Notes: a model not told the origin generated them from the sequence alone. A stretch of 64,000 nt of DNA from Tritrichomonas musculus (GCA_039105265.1 JAPFFF010000004.1:3596001-3660000), one strand, 5' to 3'; shown: positions 50,224 to 59,969, counted from the first letter of the stretch. Numbers and translations are program-made.

Positions 50224-51378
50224 ATGGATGCAATTCAAAAAAAAAAAAAGTCAAATTTCAATTTTCTGAATATTCAAATTGAAAATATAAAAAAAACTTC
50301 AAAAATCATTAAAATTTTGTGTTTTCAAATGAATGAAACTCTCGAAAAAAAAAGCAGTGGTAAAATTCCGCCAGCCCATAGCCAAATAGCCATTATCAAT
50401 GGATCTGTTCCTCCTTTAGTCTCCAAATGGAATTATCGGCTTCTAATGAATTTAGGGCAAGGATCTTTTGGAACTGTGTATTCCTCAATGGCACAAAGTG
50501 GAGATGTTGTTGCTATTAAAAAAATCAAAATTGATCCAAGTCAAACAAATAGAGAACTCGAAATTCTTGAATCTTTGAATTCTCCGTTTTGTATCAAATT
50601 ATTAGACTATTTTTACTCAACAGAAGTGAAAGAAAATAATAATTACAATCAAACAATTTCTTATTTAAATCTTGTTACAGAATTAATGCCAGAATCACTC
50701 GGTAAACTCATACGAAAGCAGCATCAGATTAATCAACCATTGAATCCCTTTTTGGTAAAATTATTCATTTATGAGCTTTTTGCAGGTATATCTGATATGC
50801 ATCATCTTGGAATAGCTCACAGAGATATTAAAACAGATAATTGCCTTGTGGATACAAGAAAAGGTATTCTTAAAATAATTGATTTTGGATGTGCAAAATT
50901 TTTGAATAAAGATAACGGCCCACACCATTCATATGTAGCATCGCGAATTTATCGTGCTCCAGAACTTCTACTTAATTCAACAGAATATGATGATAAGGTT
51001 GATATTTGGGCTGCGGGATGTGTCATCTCAGAAATACTTCTTGATGCAATACCAATGTTCCAAGGGTGTAACAATGAAGATCAACTGGTTCAAATAATGC
51101 AAATTCTTGGAAATCCAACAGATGAAGAAGACAAATCTTTCCAGCACAAACTTAAATTTCCCAAAAACGTTAACAAAATTTGTTCAATTGAAATGGCATT
51201 GCCCTTATCAACAGACAAAAACTTGCTAGCTCTTTTGAAAAGAATATTTGTTTACAATCCTGCAAAAAGGCCTACTGCAGATGAATGTATGCGTTCACCT
51301 TATTTCGATGAACTTTTTAAAGAAGGAGCAAAGCTACCAAATGGAAATCCTCTACCTCATCTTCCTAGACCTGAATAG
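50224..51378 (+). CDS. GSK3-type (CMGC) protein kinase
   Basis: 384 residues. Kinase domain from about residue 70: 'GQGSFGTVY' (78-86), VAIKK with Lys99, 'HRDIKTDN' (199-206), DFG (220-222), 'SYVASRIYRAPELL' (236-249) and 'DIWAAGCV'. The 'SY-x-x-SR-x-YRAPEL' segment carries the Tyr that is autophosphorylated in GSK3, and the spacing to 'DQLVQIMQILGNPT' is GSK3-like. GSK3 phosphorylates primed Ser/Thr substrates in signalling. A second ATG at 50329 would remove a 35-residue basic leader (MDAIQKKKK...). I keep the upstream start because the promoter-like motif is just before it, but the shorter form is plausible. Confidence 0.9.
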   Translation: MDAIQKKKKSNFNFLNIQIENIKKTSKIIKILCFQMNETLEKKSSGKIPPAHSQIAIINGSVPPLVSKWNYRLLMNLGQGSFGTVYSSMAQSGDVVAIKKIKIDPSQTNRELEILESLNSPFCIKLLDYFYSTEVKENNNYNQTISYLNLVTELMPESLGKLIRKQHQINQPLNPFLVKLFIYELFAGISDMHHLGIAHRDIKTDNCLVDTRKGILKIIDFGCAKFLNKDNGPHHSYVASRIYRAPELLLNSTEYDDKVDIWAAGCVISEILLDAIPMFQGCNNEDQLVQIMQILGNPTDEEDKSFQHKLKFPKNVNKICSIEMALPLSTDKNLLALLKRIFVYNPAKRPTADECMRSPYFDELFKEGAKLPNGNPLPHLPRPE

Positions 51379-51744
51379 ATTGTTCTTAAATTTGTTCGTT
51401 TTTTAATTGTTTTGTATTTAAAAAACTTAATCCTATAAAATATTATATTTTTTTTAAATTGAATTAAAAATAATCGTTTTTCCTTTTAATTATTTTTTTT
51501 CTCGAAACTTTTTGATACACTTCTCAAAAGCACCTATTCAAAAAGTTGGAATGACGATCAAGTAAATGATCGTTTTTCATTCAAAAAAATAAACAATCAT
51601 TTGTTAAGAGCCCAAAAACAAATTAAACATTTTGCCCAGCATTTAGTGCAAATCATACTATACGATTACCTTAGAATTAAATTGCAACAAACACTACATG
51701 ATAACTTCCGCCTGCTATCTCAATGCGCTTTATAATGAATTAAT
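51379..51744. other. Spacer between kinase gene and Polinton side
   Basis: The left part is AT-rich 3' flank of the kinase gene. 'aactttttgatacac' (51507) and 'attcaaaaagttgg' (51537) form a short inverted pair. From about 51600 the base composition becomes less AT-rich, which may mark the left edge of the Polinton; no clear terminal repeat could be identified from one side. Confidence 0.35.
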
Positions 51745-51895
51745 TTACAGAATATCAGGCAATCAATTTACAGAATAGTAGTCAATTAATTAACTAAATC
51801 ACAGTCAGTCAATTTACAGGACAAGCGCCAGTCAATTTACAGGACAAGCACATATCAATTTACAGAGTAAGCGCCAATCAATTTACATAATAGCA
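51745..51895. repeat. Minisatellite around 'tcaatttacag'
   Basis: Repeats of 'gtcaatttacaggacaagc' with a period near 23 bases are clearest at 51806-51880, with diverged copies on both sides ('atcaatttacagaata'). About six units. It lies just left of the Polinton genes and could be in its terminal region. Confidence 0.7.
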
Positions 51896-52100
51896 GAGTA
51901 GTATATGGGCGGGCTTATGTGCAGGGGATAAAAAATGACCCCCTTGTCATAGGGTTTACAGGACCCAAACCTCAGCTACATGACTCAAAAAATCGATTAA
52001 ATTTCAAAAATAGCACTTAAAATTAGCCTGTTTCGTGAGGTGTAATGATTCTAAAAATAGAACTTTCAAAAATTTTTTATTTTTTTATCAGCAATTTATA

Positions 52101-52337
52101 ATGTCAAACCAAGCCGAACAATTAAGCACCCTCATTAATAGAATCAACAAAAAGCTAAAAGGATGGAGACCTGCATTAAAATACCTCTACGATAATGAAG
52201 GGACAAAGTCCCCTTTTGCGAAGCAAAATGATGTTGTTGACGGAGTACTAAAAGAGATAAATCACTTTATTGAACAACTAAAGAAATTCAATGGACCTGA
52301 ACAATTAATTGCTGAACTTGAAGAACTCATTTATTAG
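52101..52337 (+). CDS. Polinton: small helical protein
   Basis: 78 residues from the first ATG (MSNQAEQLST); the frame extends upstream without an ATG. Helical and polar. The middle contains 'GTKSPFAKQND', encoded by a palindromic DNA module that also occurs inside the packaging ATPase gene. Function unknown. Confidence 0.5.
   Translation: MSNQAEQLSTLINRINKKLKGWRPALKYLYDNEGTKSPFAKQNDVVDGVLKEINHFIEQLKKFNGPEQLIAELEELIY
52197..52233 (+). repeat. GC-rich double-hairpin module, copy 1
   Basis: 'gggacaaagtccc' and 'ttttgcgaagcaaaa' are two adjacent small hairpins. Together they code for 'GTKSPFAKQN' in frame. An inverted copy lies at 53250-53285. Confidence 0.75.
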
Positions 52338-52411
52338 ACAATTCATTTAATTCATTCTCAAGCTGATGAACTTTATTTTTGTTTTTTGTTTTTTAATTTC
52401 ATGATAAAGAT

Positions 52412-52870
52412 ATGTCAACACCAAAAGTTTATGATTACATTAATTCACTTATTGAAATGTTAGATGAATCAGAGAAGTTTAAACAATGTGATTTCTCAAT
52501 ATTGTGTGATAGATACCCGATACCTTGCGGAAAGGCTGCATATAAAGCTAAAGTGATATACATATCATTGAAGAACAAAGATAATGCATTTAAACGATTA
52601 TATTATGATAAGATTGTTGAACTCGGGCTCGAATATATAACATTAACATCAAATGTTAGAAGAAGGATATCAACGAATTCACTTGAGTTCTTCGTTGAAG
52701 GTTCAAATGAAGAGCAATCATTTAAAGAATATAAGTATTATAATTACAGTATCAGGAAAGTTAATGATAAGAAAACAAAAGAACTCATAGAACAAATGAG
52801 ACAAAAATATAATATCAATACACCACAACTGTTTGTTGGTGTTCAACAACAAATTGTATTAGATGAATGA
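52412..52870 (+). CDS. Polinton: hypothetical protein, 152 aa
   Basis: Begins with an ATG (MSTPKVYDYI) 74 bases after the previous gene. Mixed helix and strand, with three cysteines in the N-terminal third ('CDFSILCDRYPIPCGKA'). Its 3' end overlaps the end of the packaging ATPase gene by 12 bases, tail to tail. No known motif; conserved-looking composition and packing support it as real. Confidence 0.6.
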   Translation: MSTPKVYDYINSLIEMLDESEKFKQCDFSILCDRYPIPCGKAAYKAKVIYISLKNKDNAFKRLYYDKIVELGLEYITLTSNVRRRISTNSLEFFVEGSNEEQSFKEYKYYNYSIRKVNDKKTKELIEQMRQKYNINTPQLFVGVQQQIVLDE

Positions 52871-53803
52871 AAGGTTATTAGTTCGAACATTGATTAAAAC
52901 GAATTGATGTGCTTTCATTGTTCTGTATCGATTCCATAGCTCTTCGAAATCTATTGGAAATGGAACTTGTTGATATATGTAGCCGAGTTTCTGTCGTGAA
53001 TAACCACTGAAGATGAAGAATGATGTTGCATTATTTTTCCATTCTGTTGTTAAAGCTTTGAAGAACTGGATGTTAACGAATATGATTAGATTCTTGTGTC
53101 GAAGCTGACTAATAGTATTGATAAAATAGGATGATTTAATTAGTTTCGATTTCAAGAAGTCTTCACAAAGAATGATTGTATTTAGCGGTTTATTCGGTTG
53201 ACCTAGTTTATTGATATGAAGAAACTCAAACATATCGTTTAACTTCTTTTCATTTTGCTTCGCAAAAGGGGACTCCGTCCCTTCGATTACTATTTTTGGT
53301 GTTGATGAATATTTGTTATACAATTCTTTATATAAATCAAGCTGTTTAAGATATTCTTCAGCATTGCTGTCAGCAACAGTTTTTATTGGTAGCTGTATCA
53401 ATTCGCGTTGGCTTTCGAATGTTGCATCATTGATTGTTCCGTTTCGTGATACATAAACAATTAAATGAAAGCCAGCGTTCTTCATTCGAGACATTTGAAT
53501 AACATCTCGTAGCATTATATGACTCTTTCCTTTACCTTGCTGACCAACGAGTATGTTCAATGAATTGTAATATGAATAGATACCGTTTGCGATTGGTCTG
53601 ATTGATTCATTCTTTATTTTTGATTCATTGCGTTGATATGCTTTATTCATCTCGTCATCAATATTAAATGTCTTTTCATTAACTGTTGGTTTGAATGATT
53701 CATATTCAAATGCAAAGCTCATTTGGTCATCATCATAATCAGAGCTATTAGAAAATAAAACCTCTTTATAATTAAAGTGCGTCGGTTTCATGAAACGTTT
53801 CAT
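52859..53803 (-). CDS. Polinton: DNA-packaging ATPase (FtsK/HerA-type)
   Basis: 314 residues. Walker A 'VGQQGKGKS' lies about one third in (near residues 87-95), preceded by 'YYNSLNIL'. A Walker B-like strand ending in acidic residues, 'NTIILCED', is near 208-215. This is the packaging ATPase class of Polintons and related viruses that pumps DNA into capsids. 'GTESPFAKQNEKK' (around residue 175) is a palindromic insert between the two motifs. The size is within the usual range for the family. Confidence 0.75.
   Translation of the reverse strand: MKRFMKPTHFNYKEVLFSNSSDYDDDQMSFAFEYESFKPTVNEKTFNIDDEMNKAYQRNESKIKNESIRPIANGIYSYYNSLNILVGQQGKGKSHIMLRDVIQMSRMKNAGFHLIVYVSRNGTINDATFESQRELIQLPIKTVADSNAEEYLKQLDLYKELYNKYSSTPKIVIEGTESPFAKQNEKKLNDMFEFLHINKLGQPNKPLNTIILCEDFLKSKLIKSSYFINTISQLRHKNLIIFVNIQFFKALTTEWKNNATSFFIFSGYSRQKLGYIYQQVPFPIDFEELWNRYRTMKAHQFVLINVRTNNLSFI
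53250..53285 (-). repeat. GC-rich double-hairpin module, copy 2
   Basis: The inverted counterpart of 52197-52233: 'ttttgcttcgcaaaa' and 'ggggactccgtccc'. On the coding strand it gives 'GTESPFAKQN' in the ATPase. Two unrelated genes therefore carry the same module in the same frame. Confidence 0.75.
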
Positions 53804-53827
53804 TTCTTTAGTTTTCGTTAAAGCTCT

Positions 53828-53959
53828 TCATGAATACATTTTTGTTCTTATCTCTTCACTGAGTTCTGGTTCTTTGTCAGGAATCATTAATGATACTTCA
53901 ACAATCTTCACTAAAAATAAACCTGTTAATAATGAAACAACTAATATTTCATATATCAT
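53828..53959 (-). CDS. Polinton: very small membrane protein
   Basis: 43 codons from an ATG. The first ~22 residues are hydrophobic ('YEILVVSLLTGLFLVKIVEV') and the rest is charged, suggesting a single membrane anchor. It lies in a gap of about 165 bases between two minus-strand Polinton genes. Small single-pass proteins are common in such elements, but the frame is short. Confidence 0.4.
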   Translation of the reverse strand: MIYEILVVSLLTGLFLVKIVEVSLMIPDKEPELSEEIRTKMYS

Positions 53960-53969
53960 TTATTAGTCT

Positions 53970-54575
53970 TTAAATACATGTTTTCAATGAAATGTTGTGT
54001 CTAATGAGTTCAGTATAAATGCTATTATATTTGTATTTCAAGTCATTTGATTCATTATTTTTGTACACCAATATCCTATCAATTAAAAGATATTTGGAAC
54101 GAGAAACACAACCATTGCACGAACAATCATCATTGACAATCAATTCAACTTTATCAGCTTGTGTTAGTAATTTGATGAGTTCCATTAATGTATTTGAATG
54201 ACAAATCAATAAATCATTGACTTTTATCGGATTTGTTTCATAGATTGATAACAATATCTCAAGGAATTTGTTTTTGGTTTCAAGTTCTGTTATATCAGCA
54301 CCAATATCACTGATACCTCTTTCTAGGGAAACGTTGTTTGTTGGATGCTGTGATTGATATACTCCACTCATCTGAGGTATAGTAAAATTTGTGGCTTGAG
54401 ATGATTGTGGTAAGGGTTGAACTGATGGATATTCAACTGGTTGTGGTTGCTTTGGTTTGATGTTTATATTAATACTGGTTGATTGTTCCTGCTTAACTGA
54501 TGCATCGTTTTCTGACGATAATATACGAGCTTTATTCATATTAAAGTTATTCGTTTTAGGTAAAAATAAAACCAA
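53970..54575 (-). CDS. Polinton: hypothetical protein, ~190-201 aa
   Basis: Upstream ATG at 54575; a second at 54539 (MNKARILSS) may be the real start. The N-terminal half is Gln/Pro/Ser-rich and disordered. The C-terminal half is helical and includes a 'CSCNGC' cysteine cluster that could bind a metal. No recognised family. Confidence 0.5.
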   Translation of the reverse strand: MVLFLPKTNNFNMNKARILSSENDASVKQEQSTSININIKPKQPQPVEYPSVQPLPQSSQATNFTIPQMSGVYQSQHPTNNVSLERGISDIGADITELETKNKFLEILLSIYETNPIKVNDLLICHSNTLMELIKLLTQADKVELIVNDDCSCNGCVSRSKYLLIDRILVYKNNESNDLKYKYNSIYTELIRHNISLKTCI

Positions 54576-54602
54576 TCAATGATGAGTCATTCATTGAATC
54601 AT

Positions 54603-54848
54603 TTACAAAGTCAACTGTTCAGCTGATTTGATACGTTCATCAATAGCTCTTAATTGTATTTTGATTGATTCAATATCATTAAATAGTTGTTTATAAATCG
54701 ACAATATGTGAATCATCTTATCAAACTTTCCGTTTAATGCATCATCTTCAGAATTCATACATTCATTGAATATCTTGTCTTTAACTATTCGAAACTGAGC
54801 GTGTAAAGATGATGTATCACAACTCAAACCATTAATTGCACTATTCAT
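54603..54848 (-). CDS. Polinton: small helical protein, 81 aa
   Basis: Helical, with heptad-like spacing in the second half ('SIKIQLRAIDERIKSAEQL'). No known motif. Collinear and closely spaced with the flanking minus-strand genes. Confidence 0.5.
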   Translation of the reverse strand: MNSAINGLSCDTSSLHAQFRIVKDKIFNECMNSEDDALNGKFDKMIHILSIYKQLFNDIESIKIQLRAIDERIKSAEQLTL

Positions 54849-54886
54849 TTTAAACCAAAAATAAACAAATTAATTAAATGATATTT

Positions 54887-55237
54887 TTATTCTTTGTTGT
54901 TCTTAAATGCCAATAATCTGTTAATCATATATGATGATACATTTAACTTCAATTTTTCCTTCAATAAGTTTTGTGTATATGAACACCTTTTATGTCCTGG
55001 CAACTTATTTATATCATTCATTACTTTATCATCCAAAAATTCTAAAACTTTTTCACGTTCATCCTTGTTCAAGAACTTTGATGAATTGAATATTGAACGC
55101 GTTCTTTTATGGTTTGCTTCTGTAGATGTTTCTTCATTTGTTTCTTCTTCTTCACTTACTTCTTGTTTTGATTCTAATATCAAAAGTAATTTATGTATTT
55201 CTTCAATGTGTTTTATTATTTCTCTTAATTCTGTCAT
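54887..55237 (-). CDS. Polinton: small protein with acidic linker, 116 aa
   Basis: N-terminal helix, then a Glu/Thr-rich linker, then a basic helical C-terminal domain ('HKRCSYTQNLLKEKLKLNV'). Divergent from the polymerase gene, with 92 bases between their starts. Could be a DNA-binding accessory protein; this is a guess. Confidence 0.5.
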   Translation of the reverse strand: MTELREIIKHIEEIHKLLLILESKQEVSEEEETNEETSTEANHKRTRSIFNSSKFLNKDEREKVLEFLDDKVMNDINKLPGHKRCSYTQNLLKEKLKLNVSSYMINRLLAFKNNKE

Positions 55238-55329
55238 TTCAATGAAATAAAAAACTCGAAATATTTTTTATTTTTTGATTTAACATTTTTTCAAAATTCA
55301 AATAATTTGATTTTTTAATTATATCATAA

Positions 55330-58300
55330 ATGAGTTCGCGTTATTACTATCAAAAATACACCAAATCATTTGTTATTGAACAAATCAGGTATATCAATAA
55401 TGAACTTCAATTAAAACCTCGTTTGTCAACATCTAAACCTAGTGATTATGATGTTAAACATTTCCAATCAATCTTAGAAAACTATCTAACTTCATTCGGT
55501 TTTAGAGAACATGAAGGTGATAGAATCAATGACATATCAATATTAGCTTTCGTCAATAGAATGAAAAGAGAAGCAGAAGAACAAGAAGAAGAGGAGGAAG
55601 AGGAACAATTTGAAGAAGAAGAAGAAGAACAAGATGATGAACAAAAACTAAAACAAAAACAAATCGAGAACAACATTAAAATTGCTCATGATGCACTCAA
55701 CAAAGCCCTTCAATTAATTAAATCTGAAAATATATTATTGAGACCATTACCGCCAAAGACAAACAAACAACCTCAACGATATGAAGACATTCGATTTAAC
55801 AATGAAAATGCTGAATTAATTGAATATCTCAAAAAGTTTGGCTATAAAGGTGTTCATTCAAAACATGATTCATATTTCATAATCAATGAACCTGAAAACT
55901 TTGATGAAGCCGTCAAAGCATGCAGTCATTTCATTGACCAATTCCCAAATGATAGTCAAAAGGTTGAACGATTAGATGAAGACAGCAAAGAACCAATCAA
56001 AATATATTACAAAAACGGAGTTTCATCAATTGAAGACATCAATGAATATTTAACTGAGACAGTATTTAAACAAGAAGTGAAACCGTTCAAAATATATTTT
56101 CAATTGACAGGCATATTTGAGATACCGCCCAAGAATGAAAACGAAAGATATACATATGAGGCAAGTGATATCAAATGGAAGAACTATAAAGCAGCAATTC
56201 CAATAATTGTCAGAGAGAATAAAGATATTGATAAAATTAAACTGTATATTGAATCAAAGATTCATGAATATGAAACCACTACTTCAAACATCAAATTGTG
56301 TATTGTTTGGTCAGTATCGTTTACAATTTCACGAGTCGTTAAGATAACGGGTAAGATTGATGAAGTTTCAGAATTGTTTGGCAAAAATAAATATATCATT
56401 ATTGATAACGTTGATGATTGTTTGTGTTGGTATCGATTTCTTGCTTGTTGTTTGAATAAAGAATTAATGAAAAGACCTTTTACAATCTCAGACCGAACAG
56501 CAGCAGCAAAGAAAATATTATGTGATGAACACGGTTTGAGCTATACAAAGAAACCTTCAAAAGAAGCAAAACAATTAATCAACTCGTTCAAAGGAATCAC
56601 GATTGAAGAAATGAAAGAATCAGCCAAGAATCATAACATCAATGTCAACATCTATGAATACAACCAAACTGAAACAGATAAAAAAGGCTTTTTCGATTTA
56701 CAAGACCAATGGCATAACACAGACGAATCAAACAAAACGTTTTCAGCTCTGTTGTATTCAAAGGATAAGATACTTCACATAATGTACATCATCAACGCTG
56801 AAGCATTAACAAATATTCATATTTGTCCTCATTGTGGTTCATACATTCACAAAGGAAATCACAATATTGACAGATTCAACAGACATGTAGATAAATGTGA
56901 TGGCAAATTCAAAAAGGATTTCATTCCTTCACGAGAAGCTTTACCATATTGTCCACACATTTTAAACAATCCTGTTTATTTGTATTGTCTTTCATATGAA
57001 CTTGAATGGAAGCCAACAATTCATTATATCACTTATGATTTTGAAACAATGGAGCAAAAGATTGAAAAGAAAGTCAGTGATAAATCTGTTATCAATTCTC
57101 GATTGATTCCTTTGAGTGTTTCATCATGTGTGAAGCTTGATAAAGGTTTGATAACAAAGAACTTTGATATACGAACAAATGAATTCATTGCCAAATGGAT
57201 TGACTGGTTATTTGTTGTTGGCTGTGATGTGTATGTTGATAAATTGAATCATTTGAAGAGCTTTATTAAAGGTAAATCGGAAGAAGAACTCAATAAAATA
57301 GATTCATCATTGAAAACAATAACAGTGTTCGGTTTTAATTCATCACGATTTGATTCAAACTTATTCAAAGAGCAATTGATTAAAAATCATTGGTCAATCG
57401 ATAGCGGAATGATTGGAACTGCTACATCACTGAAACAATTCATATTGAAATCATCAAAGTATCCCATTCGATTACGATTCATTGACGCACAAGCATTTGT
57501 TGCTGGAGGAACACTCAAACAGTTTGGAATCGATTTTGGCGGTATATCTAACAGTTCGAAAGGTGTATTTCCTTATGAAGCAATCAACAATGATAATTAT
57601 AATGAAGTGTTGTCAAAGAGTGAACCATTCAAATATGAAGACTTCTACAGTTATCTCAATCAAAAGAATCCATTAACAAAAGCCGATTATGAAGAGTATT
57701 TGATTGATTCAAAGAGGTTTGCAACTCGTTGGGATTATTTGTTATCATACAATGATAATGATGTTGAAATGATGATTAAACCGATTGATAATCTTATTCA
57801 AATGAATGCTGAATATAAAGTTGATTTAATTAGCAATCTTTCATTGTCAAAGAACGCATCATGTATCAAATATGCTCTTGCTTATAAAGATTTCAACCCG
57901 AAGAATGACTATGAAATCATCAATAAATCAAATACATTTAAACCAACAATGAAATGGTGGTCAAATAAATGTGATAACTATCGAAAACAAGATGAGAAAC
58001 ACAACAAGATGAATCAAAATCAACGCGATATATCAAAATGTGTTAGTGAAAAAGATTTTGATGCATTCATGAAATTGTATGAATCAAATGAAACAGGTAA
58101 ATGTCATTTATGTGGTGAACACTTTACTTACAACAACAAACCAACTCTTGACCGAATAGATAACAACAAAGGACATCAGATTGATAACTGTTTACTTGCT
58201 TGTGCTGAATGTAATCGTTTGAGACAAAGAGATGACGACAAGATAACAAGAACCAAAATACAATTGAAGAAATTCTGCAAGCTTCATCACCTTCCCACAC

Positions 58301-59877
58301 TCATAACTGATGAAAAAGAATACTACAACTTGAGAGAGAACATAACGGGGGGATTATCAAATGTACTTCATCGAGTGAACATCAGAGGTCAAACATTAAT
58401 CAATAAACTCAAATATGATGCCGTCAATGACAGAATCATCAGCTATGACACTTCAAACACAGTTTCACACGTTGCTGGTATTGATTTCAATTCATTGTAT
58501 CCTTCATCATTCAGTTCAGTAAAACATTCATTTAATCCTTATCACGGAGGAATCATGTTCATGCCTGGCTCATTTATAAAACGCTTTGATGTTTATGATG
58601 AAGAAGGAAACAAGAATGAAAAGGTATTTAATGCTGCAATGAATATCATTCAATCAAAGAAGCGATTTGATGCAAACCCTGAGTTTATATTCAAAGCTGA
58701 AGTCAAATTGAGATGTCCAAAGAATAAAATCAACGATTTGATTAATTTCCCTCCTGTGTTTAGAAATATCAATATAATGAATGATGAGCAAACGATTGGA
58801 AGCTATATGTACAAATATATGAAAGACAATAAACTGAATTCAGCCGATAAAGAAACAAGAAAGCTGACAATGTTGCTTGATACATGCGGAACATTTATGA
58901 CGTTCTCGAATTACCTTTTATGGTTTTTAATCGACCACGGACTTATTGTTGATGACATTAAGAGCTTAAGTTTATATGAAGCTCATGACGGATTCAATCA
59001 ATTTGTTTGTGAGTTTATGAAGAAGCGTCAAGATATATTGTCAGGAAAGGCACACGGGAACGAAAAGTTTTACAAGATTAGCATGAACGGATCTTACGGA
59101 TATGACGGAATGAATTCAGAGAACTTCAACAAAGTCAGAATTGTTGATAAAAATAAAGCCTTTCAATTGATTGCATCTGATACTTATCGTAATGGATGTA
59201 AATTGTCAAATGATTGTTATTTGATACAATCACAACCACATTCATTCAAATGCACTACATGTCTTCAGGAATCATTTTGGACATTAGACAATGCGAAATA
59301 CTGGTATTTGACTTTCCTTTATGACTTTCTTTACAAATGCATTGACATGAATAAGATTCATTTCAACTCAGTCGATACGGACAGCCTTTACATGTCTATA
59401 GCTGGTGATATGAATAAACCGATTGACCAGTTGTTTGATTACGTCATCAAAGACAAAACATTTTATGACAAACACATTTATAGCTTTATGCCAAACCCTG
59501 CAATCAATGATGTATATGATGAGAAAAAGATACTCGGATGCTGTGTAGAAAAGTTTGGAGCAAATCAAGTTGCTTTGTGTGCTAAATGTTATACGATTTG
59601 GTCAGATGACAAAACAATTTCATTAAAGCTCAAAGGTGTTTCATTGAAGAAGAACAACATCAAATCAAGTGATTACAAAAATGTCATTGAAAAGCAATCA
59701 GTAATGAAAGGAAAGAATATAAACCTTCAATTAAATTCACAACTGATGAGTAAAATAACTGTTATCAAAAATGCTTTAACAGCAGCACATTCAAAAATGT
59801 TGGTATTATCAAATCATTGTTGTTGTCCTTATGTCAATGGTTTCACTGCAAAGGATTATTTCATTGAGAATCATTAA
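55330..59877 (+). CDS. Polinton: protein-primed family B DNA polymerase
   Basis: 1515 residues, looks whole. A Glu-rich stretch lies near residues 85-105. A module near 360-490 ('NVDDCLCWYRFLACCL' ... 'ILHIMY') recalls OTU-like cysteine-protease folds, although that is uncertain. A C-x2-C...H-x3-C zinc motif follows near 498-525. Exonuclease motifs: 'YDFETME' (D570, E572), 'FNSSRFDSNLF' (~668-678) and 'YNDNDVEMM' (~805). An HNH-like C-x2-C...'LDRID'...C-x2-C segment at 925-958 splits the region between exonuclease and polymerase. Polymerase motifs: 'DFNSLYPSS' (~1052), 'KISMNGSYGY' (~1247) and 'DTDSLYMS' (~1347). Replicates the element using a protein primer. Confidence 0.92.
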   Translation: MSSRYYYQKYTKSFVIEQIRYINNELQLKPRLSTSKPSDYDVKHFQSILENYLTSFGFREHEGDRINDISILAFVNRMKREAEEQEEEEEEEQFEEEEEEQDDEQKLKQKQIENNIKIAHDALNKALQLIKSENILLRPLPPKTNKQPQRYEDIRFNNENAELIEYLKKFGYKGVHSKHDSYFIINEPENFDEAVKACSHFIDQFPNDSQKVERLDEDSKEPIKIYYKNGVSSIEDINEYLTETVFKQEVKPFKIYFQLTGIFEIPPKNENERYTYEASDIKWKNYKAAIPIIVRENKDIDKIKLYIESKIHEYETTTSNIKLCIVWSVSFTISRVVKITGKIDEVSELFGKNKYIIIDNVDDCLCWYRFLACCLNKELMKRPFTISDRTAAAKKILCDEHGLSYTKKPSKEAKQLINSFKGITIEEMKESAKNHNINVNIYEYNQTETDKKGFFDLQDQWHNTDESNKTFSALLYSKDKILHIMYIINAEALTNIHICPHCGSYIHKGNHNIDRFNRHVDKCDGKFKKDFIPSREALPYCPHILNNPVYLYCLSYELEWKPTIHYITYDFETMEQKIEKKVSDKSVINSRLIPLSVSSCVKLDKGLITKNFDIRTNEFIAKWIDWLFVVGCDVYVDKLNHLKSFIKGKSEEELNKIDSSLKTITVFGFNSSRFDSNLFKEQLIKNHWSIDSGMIGTATSLKQFILKSSKYPIRLRFIDAQAFVAGGTLKQFGIDFGGISNSSKGVFPYEAINNDNYNEVLSKSEPFKYEDFYSYLNQKNPLTKADYEEYLIDSKRFATRWDYLLSYNDNDVEMMIKPIDNLIQMNAEYKVDLISNLSLSKNASCIKYALAYKDFNPKNDYEIINKSNTFKPTMKWWSNKCDNYRKQDEKHNKMNQNQRDISKCVSEKDFDAFMKLYESNETGKCHLCGEHFTYNNKPTLDRIDNNKGHQIDNCLLACAECNRLRQRDDDKITRTKIQLKKFCKLHHLPTLITDEKEYYNLRENITGGLSNVLHRVNIRGQTLINKLKYDAVNDRIISYDTSNTVSHVAGIDFNSLYPSSFSSVKHSFNPYHGGIMFMPGSFIKRFDVYDEEGNKNEKVFNAAMNIIQSKKRFDANPEFIFKAEVKLRCPKNKINDLINFPPVFRNINIMNDEQTIGSYMYKYMKDNKLNSADKETRKLTMLLDTCGTFMTFSNYLLWFLIDHGLIVDDIKSLSLYEAHDGFNQFVCEFMKKRQDILSGKAHGNEKFYKISMNGSYGYDGMNSENFNKVRIVDKNKAFQLIASDTYRNGCKLSNDCYLIQSQPHSFKCTTCLQESFWTLDNAKYWYLTFLYDFLYKCIDMNKIHFNSVDTDSLYMSIAGDMNKPIDQLFDYVIKDKTFYDKHIYSFMPNPAINDVYDEKKILGCCVEKFGANQVALCAKCYTIWSDDKTISLKLKGVSLKKNNIKSSDYKNVIEKQSVMKGKNINLQLNSQLMSKITVIKNALTAAHSKMLVLSNHCCCPYVNGFTAKDYFIENH

Positions 59878-59969
59878 ATGAAATGCTAGAAGCAGAAAAA
59901 TGCCTCTTGAAAATCAATTTATTTTTGTTGTTTTATTTTTAAATCAATTTTTTATCATCAATTCAAACA

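Noticed and set aside
51600-52100. A defined Polinton terminal inverted repeat
   Set aside because: The other end of the element is outside the window, so no inverted partner can be compared. Only the change in base composition was used.
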